From: Pinus tabuliformis
Taxonomy: Eukaryota; Streptophyta; Pinopsida; Pinales; Pinaceae
DNA: 64,000 nt
Direction of reading: 5' to 3'
NCBI GenBank assembly: GCA_031772625.1
Contig: CM062804.1
Location: 1,023,293,208-1,023,357,207 of the forward strand
Made by a program: the position numbers and the translations under genes. Below the pieces are notes generated by a model. It saw only the letters and a program-made list of their open reading frames with translations, ran no database searches and was not told the origin of the DNA. Shown in pieces: positions 54,385-64,000 of the stretch; the stretch's first letter is position 1, and each line of letters starts with the position of its first letter.

Positions 54385-54519
54385 TTTATATATATATATT
54401 AAATTTAAGTTTTTTAAATAATTTTTTATAATATACTATATTAATATTTATTTATAACTTTTTTATACGTATTGAATTATTTATTTATATATATATTTTG
54501 GTGTTTATATTATGTTTGT
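54081..54519. repeat. AT-rich spacer with (AT)n and (TATC)n-like runs
   Basis: Long AT dinucleotide runs at about 54246-54288 and 54318-54380, with TATCTATATCTATC in between. No gene. Confidence 0.9.
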
Positions 54520-54559
54520 ACAACGATAAAAATTTGATATATAATATTCAATGTATTTT

Positions 54560-55680
54560 TTTGTCTTTACAATGCTTTTTGTGAGGTTCATTATTGGATG
54601 TATATTTTTTTATTGTGTATAAGATTGGTTGTTGTTTGGCTTTTATTTACATAGTTATGCATTTACAATAAATATGGATGACATGTTTGATATGTACTTT
54701 GAAATGTGTGTGGATTTTCTTTAGCATATGGCTTGATTTACTCTCTACATTAATTTTGTATGTTTGGATATTTACAATTCTGTGTGTATGATGATTAAAA
54801 ATTGACATGCAATGTTCGTAGTATTTATAATTTTGTGTGTACTAAGAAGGTTTGATGAGATGTTTGTATTCTTGTGTATTTGCAATGCTTTTGATGTTTG
54901 AATGTTTATGTATTTCTAATGCTTGTTATGTTACTGTAGTTATTGTGTGTTTGTATTGATTATGTAGTTACAATATTATTTGTAATGATTAAAACTTGAA
55001 TTGTGCTCTTGATTGTGTGTTTGTAATCTTCATTGTTCTTATTTTTCGTTGTGGGTTTGTACTTTTGATTCTATGTTTGTTTATACTCTTGATTGTATAC
55101 ATTTTTTATTATGTGTTTGTATTCTTGATTGTATGAATTTTTTTATTTTGTATTTGTACCCTTGATCAATTTTGTTTTCGTGTATTTACAATCTTGTGTG
55201 TAACAAAATATGAAAGAATGTTTATATGCTGGTGTATTTACAATATTTTTGAAAGTAATGATGAAAATATAAAATGATATTTGAGTACTCGTGTATTTGA
55301 TATGAGAATTTGTGCGAGAATGAGGGAAATTTGATATGACATCTTTTTGTATTTGATATGGCATCTTTTGGTATTTGCAATAATATTTTTGTAATGATCA
55401 AAATTTGATGTCTATTTTCCATCTAAATTTATTCCACAATAAATTAAATGGGGGTATAAGGAGTCTTGAGTGAACTAGTAATATTATATAAGCTATAATT
55501 TGTTGTATAGGGAAATCACATAGGAAGTGGGGTTAGGGGAATGATAGAGTGAAATAATAGTATAACCATAAATTAGGGGTGAGGGAGAGGGGTCAAATAA
55601 ACTTCCACCTTCACATGGTTGGCCTAATTAGTAAATAATTTATATCACAAAATTCTGGAAGCCAAGTGAAGTTCTTTTTA
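54560..55680. repeat. Diverged 1.2-kb direct repeat, second copy
   Basis: Second copy of 52860-54080; also the counterpart of copy A 12620-13740. Confidence 0.8.
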
Positions 55681-56146
55681 AATCTAAAGAAAGTATTATT
55701 TTATAAATAATTTCAATTTATTCTTTATTCTATAAATAATAAATATTTATTTTTTTAATACTATTATTATTTATTTAATCAATATTAAAAATAATATTTC
55801 ATATATTATTATTATTTAATAGATTATAAAAAAATTATTTCATAATTTAGAAAATAATAATAATAATGTATCTTACATTAGAATTTAGAATTTTAAGTAT
55901 ATTATTTATTATGTATATTCAGTATTTTTATTTCATTAATGATACTTTTGATATTTAATTTAAATTTATTTTTTCAATATAAATGTTTTATTTTATTAAT
56001 ATATTATATGAATATTTGATATATTAAAATTTAAATTAATTAACTTTAATGTTAATAATATATAAAAATAATTTTCATGTAATTTTTTATTAATTAAATA
56101 ATTTTTTAGTATTAGTAAATAATAATAATCAATTAATTTATCAAAA
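55681..56146. other. Very AT-rich spacer, copy B
   Basis: Counterpart of 13740-14203; runs of ATTATTATT words. No gene. Confidence 0.5.
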
Positions 56147-56406
56147 TTTTCGGAAAAAATCACATAGAGAGTATTTGGTCAACACGTTTCAAACCGGCCA
56201 GTGTGGTTCATCTTCAGGACAAGATGAAGAGACATATCTCAGAGGAGGGTTAAATAAGAACCAAAGCAAGATCTGTCTTCATCTTAAAAACCTGCAAGCA
56301 TGCCCATTTAAAATATTGAACCTTGATAGTAACGACCCTTCCGTGCAAGGTAGTGATATTCAAAACGCGTGGACGAAATACTCTCTGTGTGATTTTTTCT
56401 TAAAAT
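56147..56406. mobile_element. MITE-like element, copy B
   Basis: Counterpart of 14204-14464, with the same long inverted repeats. Here the outer arms read GTATTTGGTCAACACGTTTC and, inverted, GTATTTCGTCCACGCGTTTT. Confidence 0.7.
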
Positions 56407-56619
56407 TCTCATGAATTAATAAGTTATGGATCATAGAAATTTGAATTCGAATAATTAATTAATTAATTATTAAAAAAATTATAAAGTGTTATTATAAATA
56501 TTTTATTATTATTATTAAATAAAATTATAAATTAATATTATAAAAACTTATTTAATTATTATCATTATAATTATTTATTTAAATATTTTTAAAAACTATT
56601 TAATATATGCATCAAAATA

Positions 56620-56690
<71 letters not shown>
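56407..56690. repeat. AT-rich DNA and (AT)n microsatellite
   Basis: The uninterrupted site corresponding to the chimeric insert of copy A is at 56445-56480 (AATTAATTAATT). A pure AT run covers about 56622-56685. Confidence 0.8.
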
Positions 56691-56692
<2 letters not shown>

Positions 56693-59635
56693 AAATCTTT
56701 AATCATTTTTTAAAAATCTAGTAATTTCAATTTAATATTTTTTATAAATAATAAATTTATAAATATTTATTTATTTAATATTATTATTAATTATTTAATA
56801 AAAATAATATTTCATATCTTATTATTATTATTTAATAAATTATAGATTTTTTATTTCATAATTTAGAAAAGAATAATAATGTATCTTACATGAGGGTTTA
56901 GAATTTAAAGTGTATTATTTATTGTGTATATTCATTATTTTTATTTTAATGATGATACCTTTTGAAATTTAATTTAAATCTATTTTTTTTTATATAAATT
57001 TCTATATTTTATCAATATATTATATGAATATTTGATATATGAAAATTTAACTGACTTGGACCTTAATAAGGAGATGATATGTACATAAACTTCATCTTAT
57101 ACATGTTAATGAAGTTTTCAACTTGTCTAACATTTGTCTAAATTGCAGATTTGATTTTCAGCCATCTATGTTCTTCTTGCTTTGTAATTTCTAGCTATAT
57201 ATTTATTTTAATTTAACAAAACATAAAGACAACTAAGTTAAGTGATTTATGATCCTAGTTGAAGGAGAACAAATGTTGTCTTACTCCAACATTTACTGCA
57301 ACAAGTAAGATATCCAAATCTGGTTTAGTCATAATGAGATTTCCCTAGAAGGCTGAAACTTATAAAGAACATTTTGGTATCTTTCTTTCGGATTGCCTAG
57401 AAGGTTAGGGTGTTAAGAATTGAAATATTGTCCATTGTCTCCACTATTTTCTTTTGTATAGCATAAAAACCCTAAGAATAAATGTTTACACATTTAGGAT
57501 CCAAGAATTCTTTGGTTAAGTGTTGAAACTTCTGTTTTGCATTAATGTCATTTTTGCTTCCAAAATTTCAATATGGTGTTAGAACGTTTGTGGCTAAGAC
57601 CACTATAGGTGTAACCAAGGGCTTCTGTTTCAACTAAAGACACTTGATAAAGGTGCTTGACCTTGCTTGAGGTTGTTGGACATGAAAGTGAAACCAGTGT
57701 TCCATGGGGATGCATCCCTCAGGGTTAGGTGCACACATCCATCGCACGTGGGACAAGGGGACCTCTGGGGAAATGTTTCCCTTCATCCCCCTTTTTGGGA
57801 GATGCAAGGGGACATAGCAACAGACATTTCCCTAGTGTGGGGGATGCAACGTCCCAAAAAGGATGCTTCTAGGAGTCCCCCATTAATTTTGTCTGATAAC
57901 AATAATTTATGAGTGTAGAAGCTTAATATTAAATCCTAAGGCCCTACTAATGCTTTGTAATTAATGGTAATGTTAAATTATTAAAGTAAAAGTGATATTC
58001 TCCTTTATCTTTTATTTTCATCCTTTTGCTTACATTTTTAACATTACAATGAAATGACATGGGATTTTTGAGAGTGGTTTCAACCTCATTGGACTTCATC
58101 TGGAGAAAAGAGTATTTCATATCCCATTCAAAATTTAGCAAACTTAACAGTTTTCAAGATTTCAATGTTGGCAGGATTGCAATGTTTCTACTGGATTCTA
58201 TCAAGTATGAGGTTCTGGAACTAACATTTAATCAGGAGCACCAAGCCCAAAATCAACCCTTTTGAGGGGGGCATGCCCCATTTTATCACTCTAAGATTTT
58301 CCTAGTCTGTAGAGAAAAACCCTAAGGTAACTCTTTCAAACCAATCTTTAGGGCCAAAGGCTAGCCCTTTCAAGTCGGAGAGGGCTCTCTCGTTTACAAT
58401 TCAACTACCTAGTGTCACTTCAATAGTTGGCTGTGTCTTTAGTACAGTGGCTAGATCATGAGTTCAGTAGGGTTTGAAAATGATGGCAAGGAAGAGAGAA
58501 AGTCTATCCTTGGGCATGGAGTCATAGCAAATTCAAATCAATAAGCGGTTACTAGGATGTTGGATGTAGTGATAGAGGCTAAGAGCAGGACAGTTGATGT
58601 ATCCTTAGACAATCTTGCCATTGAGAGTGGTAGGAGAAAATAGAAAAAAATTGTTTAAAACAGAGCATTTGATAGAAGAATTTTGTTCAGTTTAGATAAG
58701 GAAAGTGATACTTAAATGGTAAAAGCAGAGCATGAAAATGAAGCATGAATTCCACTTTAATACCTTCATTCAATCATAAGGAAGATAAACATTTAATGAA
58801 AATAACATAGGTAAACACATTCACCAAGAAACAGACCAGGACATATAAACACATGAATTCTCAACTTTGAAACACTATGTTCTTCTTATCACTAGTCACC
58901 TAGGATTAACCAACAATAACAAAGCACCTACACTGATTACAATTTTTCTCAAATTTTGAACCATTGGTTTTTAGTCATTATCAACTTTATAGAGTACTTG
59001 CAAAACCATAAGCATGTTTTTAGAAATGCCTTAATTACAACAATCTCAAAATAGCTAAGTATATCTCTAATTAAAACTAAATACATTACATTTCTCAATA
59101 ATAAAACAAGATGATAATATTTTTTATCTGAGAATTATGTTGTTGCTGAAGACCTGGTTGAAGCTAAGGATCAAAACTAATTACTGATATTCTACCCAAA
59201 TTTTATGAAAACCCTACTTCATCATCAAGCTTGGTATGGTAATTTCTTTCTTGAAATTTGGTCTTGATCCACAAAAAAGGGAATTCGGTATGTAGATCCT
59301 TCCTTTAGGGTTTTATTTGCTCCAAACTGCTCCTTGTTTCCTTAAACAAATAGGATTTTCCCGAGCCTTGACGAATTAACTGGAATACCTCAAATCAGGA
59401 GAAAAATTGGGAACTGTTGACAGATTAAATGATTGTTTTCTCAAAACGGGGCAAAAATTCGCATTGTTAATATAACTGTCACCACTCATCCAAAATGAAG
59501 TGCAAATAGTGCGAACGGATTAAATTTCTGCGCTATATAAAAATTCTCCTAAAAGGTTGTTGGAAAAACAAAAAACCGCATACAAATGCTTCATTTGAGT
59601 ATGCTAGGTGCCCGCAACAAAATATCAACTTCACT
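56691..59635. other. Non-coding DNA of copy B
   Basis: Counterpart of 16100-19021. Same weak candidates as in copy A (the TGGTGTTAGAAC word near 57572, and the frame near 58457). No gene is supported. Confidence 0.4.
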
Positions 59636-61277
59636 CTATCTCCTTTTCCTAGTCTTCTTGGCTTTAGCAGTATGCTCTTTGCTTTGATTTTTAGGCTTCC
59701 TAGAACTAGCAATTTTATCTTTGTTTATGACCATATATCTATGAGGTGTGTTATCTACCTCAATTACTTGTTGTGTCAGGCTAGGGTTTTGCTTGAGCTT
59801 GAATTTCAACCTCAATTTATTTAGTGGTATAGTGTGCAGCCTTCTTTCCCCATAGATCTCAGCTAGTGTAGACTCCTCAACAACCTCTATTTTCTCTGTC
59901 TCAGGATCAACAGCTTCAGCCTCTATTTCCTCTATTGGTTCAAAAACTTTTGTATGTTCAGGAGATGACATAAGAGGAGGAGACATGGCTTTCCTTTCTA
60001 GAATTCTCCTAATTCTTCTCGTGTAGACCTTTCTCATTTCAAGAAAGAGAGGAGGAGGTTTGGTCATCATGCTTTTCCTCTGAATTATAGTCTAGACAGA
60101 TGAGGTCCCTCCATGTTGTACACAGGTTGTTGTGGTATTTTATTATTAGGATTCGGAAGTGGTTGAGTGGGTAGTTGATTTGGTTTTTGTTGAAATGGTG
60201 AGGAGATTTGTGGGTTTTGATTCTGAACTAGAATTTGTGGTAATTGGTTACCTTGGGGAATTTGATTAGATGGTGGTATAAATTGTGGTGGAAGATAGGA
60301 TGGCGAGTATTGTTGATATTGAGCATAGGCTCCATAAGGATTTTTCCATCCTTGATTCCAAGATTGTGACTGTGGCTGAGCCCAAGGCTGCCAGGCTGGA
60401 TTCCAATTATTTTGTGAAGACTGAGCAAATTTTTGTGGTCTGAACCCTTGTGGTTGATTTGTTTGGGGTTTTTTCCATGGTCTCTTGGCTATAAAGTAAA
60501 GAGGATCTACTTGTTATGGAATCCCCTCATCGTTAAATACAGCCTTGAGACCTGGTAAAGAAGGACATTCCTTCGTATCATGATCATATACACATATGAC
60601 ACAAGTTTCTATGGCTTTTGAATCTAAGGGACACTCTCTTAGAACATGTTTCTTTAGACATTTGGGACAGAAGATAGATAATGTAGCATTTTCAGAATTT
60701 TACTTGTTTTGTATTTTAAGGGTGTTTATCTGCTCACTTACACTCCGTAAAATATCTTTCTTAAAGGTATCAAGAAAGTTTCCTAATTCTGCCTTGCTGA
60801 CTGTCCCAGTTGCAGATTTATTAATTCTTGACAAATGGTAGTCAGGGAATATCTCCCTTCCCAGTTAGGTTAAGGAGATCGATCCACTCATATTTAATAG
60901 CTCTGAGTAAAAGGGATTTTAAGGTTTCCTCATCCAAATTATCCATTTTTGCTCTTTTAACATTGTAGACAAACCTTTCTACTAAATCTTCAATATTTTC
61001 ATCTTCTTTTTGTTTCATTTTGAAGACTTTGTCTTTAAGGTTATTAATCTCTGTATTTTCCTAAGAAATCCTGTTTCATTTGCCCCCATGTTGTTATAGA
61101 ATGAACTCCTAGACTCACGAACCATTTTAATGCTGAGCCTTTTAATGTAGCAGGGAAAAATTTTAATTTTTGAGCATCATGCAGATAGTCATATGATCTG
61201 CATAATACTTCAAATTCTATTAGAGTCGGTCTGTTCAGCCCTCCGTAAGAGATCAAAACCTCTTTGTTGCATTTCAT
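59636..61277 (-). pseudogene. Decayed Ty3/Gypsy gag (Athila/Tat-type)
   Basis: On the minus strand the gag core is at 61277-61044 (FEVLCRSYDYLHDAQKLKFF, ALKWFVSLGVHSITTW, QDFLGKYRD), similar to the gag of the full-length element. Two knuckles of CX2CX3HX4C spacing, CPKCLKKHVLREC and CVICVYDHDTKEC, lie at about 60670-60560, followed by a Gln/Asn/Pro-rich stretch (60470-60100). A further open stretch of 144 codons (60070-59636), Glu-rich then Lys/Arg-rich, follows in another frame. Stops (e.g. after GIP at about 60518) and frameshifts break it. Pol is not present to the left, so only gag survives. The duplication boundary cuts it at 59822. Confidence 0.8.
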
Positions 61278-64000
61278 ATTAGGAGTCCCGCCCAGTCATC
61301 TGCATTCCATTAGGCGCATGGATTATCTAACGAGAGTGGTTTTCCTCATGTCCCTCATGTCATTTACCTGCTGGTTCATGTCTGTTCATTAAAAAGGCAC
61401 ATACAGTCTTATTTTCATTAAAATTTGCAAAATCTTGTCTTTAGGGTTTCATGGTCAATTAGGTCAAGGTTCCTTTAGGGTTTCATCAATAAATGTGTCA
61501 AAGTGTCCAATAATCACCAGCAGGCATGAGGAGGTTTCCTTATCAAATAATTTCATCACCAAGTGTTCGACATTGTGTTTTAACACAGAATATTTGGCAT
61601 TTATTGTACTAAAATCATGTAAATTTTGTTTTTCTCATTGTAAATTTCTTCATCTTCACCCTGGTTATTTCCTTAGCCTAAGAAGCTCCAACACCTGCAA
61701 AACACAAGCAAAGTTCAGCTCATCTAGTTCATCAACAAAGCCAAAAGGGGAAAAAGTCCAAAAAACAGAGTTTGAAATCAAATCATTTTGAAAACATTAT
61801 AAAAGTGGCTTTTGGAAAAGTTAATTTGAAAAGACCATGTATAAAACATGTCTCCAAATGTGTAAAGCTCATTTGCACTCCAAGAGCAAAGAGAAAGCAA
61901 AACAAAATCATTTTTGGGTGAGCAAGGTGAAATCGGAGAAAATTGATCAAAAAACTGGTGCGCGGCGCATACACTGGGCGCAGCGCATTGGGCCTCAGAA
62001 CCTAGTGTAAAATAACACGGGCGTGGCGCATTGGTGAGGCGCGGTGCATTGGGTTGAGTGCACGGCGCATACAGCCAGGAAGCTTGAAATTTACCAAATC
62101 TGCTCCAAAATCGCTCAAATCGCCCAAAACTGCATGGATTTGTCAGGTAGAGCCTCCATTATTATTCTCTATCCAAGTTGGGTGCCTACTTCATGATGCT
62201 TGTTTCATGGTGATTGCTTAAAGAAGTTGAACCCTATCATTTTAAGTTCCTCCAACAAAAATTGTTGCCTAGGGTTTTGATGACTATTTTGCCACCAAGT
62301 TTACTCCCTTATCCTTTTTTCATTGATTCCCTTATTCCTTAAGTTCAAATCCCAAATGCACAAAACCATAGTCTCATACTTAAAATTCCCAAACCCATAA
62401 TGGCTATCCCGAGAGCTTCACGTCATCATTCGACAGAACGTACCATCATTCAGAGGGTTGTTATCATCATGCCAAGTTCCACACATTGAGGTAGGTTTTA
62501 CTCAAATGATGTTTCTAAGCAAGAAAAGATGAATTTGGGAAAACTGAGAGAGTTTTTTGTCCAAAACAGGCCAAGGAAGAAAAAACTCCATCACTTTTTA
62601 CACAGGTGTCATGGTTTAGGAGAAATGTCAAAAATACAGTTTCCTTGGGAGAATTGGTGCACCTCTGAAGTGACCTTGGGAAAATCAAGTTTTCTCCTAG
62701 CTTGGTTGTCCAAATGACTTGCTTGATGAGTCAAAGGATAACTGGACACAAAGATATTTCCAATGAGCTATCATGAGCTCAATTTGGAGTTGAGGAAGGC
62801 ATTCAAAAGTTGACTACAACAGCACTCTACCTTTAGGCAGCCTCATTTGGCACATTTTTACCAGTCTTGGGAGATTTGATTTTTTATAGGGAAAATGAAC
62901 TCCAAATTGAAAAATTCTAGTTGGGTTGGAAATTAGACTCAAATACCTTTCCAACGAGCTATCTTGCACCCAATTCAGACACCAGGAAGGTCCTCAAAAC
63001 TGGTCTGCAAAAAGGTGCTATGCACAAAAATTTTTAAAACAGGGTTTTCCTCCCTATGCGTCGCGCCACGTGGTGCTCGCTTTTGCTAGGGAGCTCCAAA
63101 TCCAAAAAACTTTGCATTTTTTGATTTTTCATGATAAATTATGGTTGTTGGTGCATGGCCAAGAAATTTGGGCAAGTTTTGAGTCCTCAGGAGGTCAAAA
63201 ACACTCAAAAAATGACCTCACTGCCCCTATTTTGACACACAGGAAGCAGTCTTGGGAGATTGAAGTTTTGGAGGGGCAAATGACATCCAAATCCAGAAAT
63301 TTCACTTGGTTGGAAAGTAGACAGGCAGGGCTTTCCAATGAGCTATCCTGGGCTCAATTTGGACTTCGGAAAGTGCCTCAAAATCAGCTCCAAAGTGGCG
63401 CGACGCATAGAGAATTTGGGTGCGGCGCATAGAGAAATTTGGCCTCATTTTCACTCTTCAGCTCAGAAATTCACCCAGTTTTGACTAGTTTCACATTTTC
63501 ATGTAACTCTTGATCTATTTGGATGTAATTTCATGACCATGATGTAATTTTGGCACATTTTTACTTGTTCTAGAAGATTCATTCACCAAAAGGTGAAATG
63601 TGAGTGAATGAATCAGTTTCCTAACATATAGAGGCAAGTTGTTTGACTACCTCGATTTCAGTGCCTTGTTTAGAATTGGTTGAAACAACTCCTAGAATGA
63701 TGAGCTCGACCCTTAGAGGCATGGGAGTGGGTTAGGATGGTCTATATTATGTAATTTTCCAACAAAAAACCCCCAAAACAATCAAATCAAATCCTTGCAC
63801 TTCATACCTAGCCTAAGATTAGTTGTTAAATTAGTCATCTCCAGCCCCATTAATTATCTTTTGCTGAGATTGACTTGGAGAGAGCCCTCTCCTATCCTCG
63901 TAGGCTAGCTATGAGGCTGAGCGTGGTTTGATGTGGACCTAGAACCTTGCCTTTTCAGCCTGAGGCAAATCTAGGCTCTAACAAATTCGAAGAGAATGTC
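61278..64000 (-). repeat. LTR- or leader-like repeat DNA upstream of the gag remnant
   Basis: No gene is recognised. Three diverged modules contain TTTCCAAYGAGCTATC followed by GGGCTCAATTTGGA (62760, 62952, 63330), and GC-rich words of the type GGCGCAT cluster at 61960-62070 and 63395-63435. Its place upstream of the minus-strand gag suggests leader or LTR sequence, but I found no primer site and no matching second LTR. Confidence 0.45.

Larger units (their letters stand above)
19194..59822. repeat. Copy B of the large direct duplication
   Basis: It contains everything copy A has except the chimeric insert, plus the Gypsy element at 21560-36308 and the 42371-54567 block with the SIRE-like element. 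Order and orientation of all shared parts are the same as in copy A. Confidence 0.9.

Overview
The window is plant nuclear DNA from a large, transposon-dominated genome. The evidence is the mix of families: Ty3/Gypsy elements of Athila/Tat type with a tRNA-Asp primer site, a SIRE-like Ty1/Copia element, plant LINE ORF1 with a DUF4283-like end, an RPS24 fragment of plant type, and AT-rich spacers. A gymnosperm or another large-genome seed plant fits, but the species cannot be told from the sequence. I see no intact host gene, rRNA, tRNA or CRISPR array.

The backbone is a long direct duplication. Copy A runs from about 4228 to 19197 and copy B from about 19194 to 59822. They meet head to tail at an ATTT microhomology near 19194. 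By eye the shared parts are about 98% identical. Copy B is longer because it carries a 14.7-kb Gypsy element (21560-36308) and a 12.2-kb stretch (about 42371-54567) missing from copy A. Copy A has its own 1.4-kb chimeric insert (about 14505-15857). A falsely duplicated assembly of two haplotypes is a live alternative to a true tandem duplication.

Region by region: 1-4736 holds a decayed minus-strand Gypsy element (gag zinc knuckles and protease, tRNA-Arg primer site) flanked by tandem repeats. 5748-8698 is a truncated minus-strand Copia element (integrase, protease, gag, primer site, LTR), repeated in copy B at 20714-21559 and 36309-38416, where the big Gypsy split it. 8700-12600 and 38400-42720 are non-coding repeat modules. 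12630-14200 and 51700-56150 are AT-rich minisatellite-like DNA with a TIR element at the end. 14505-15857 is a chimera of gene fragments with a LINE ORF1 that includes a ubiquitin-like domain. 21560-36308 is a complete-length Athila/Tat-like element with long LTRs, gag-pol and a large 3' ORF. 44364-49890 is a gag-only SIRE-like Copia element. 59636-61277 is a minus-strand Gypsy gag remnant followed by LTR-like repeats to the window end.

The most interesting signals are at the nucleotide level and are not explained by the protein-coding content. The SIRE-like element carries many short hairpins with an almost constant four-base loop (AGCA) and varying but complementary arms. They lie only in transcribed, non-coding parts. 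The Athila/Tat-like element carries at least 26 copies of CTACAGGA or its reverse complement, used in all three reading frames inside ORFs and spaced near 21 bp in the LTRs, plus a tandem set of nested stem-loops just after pol.
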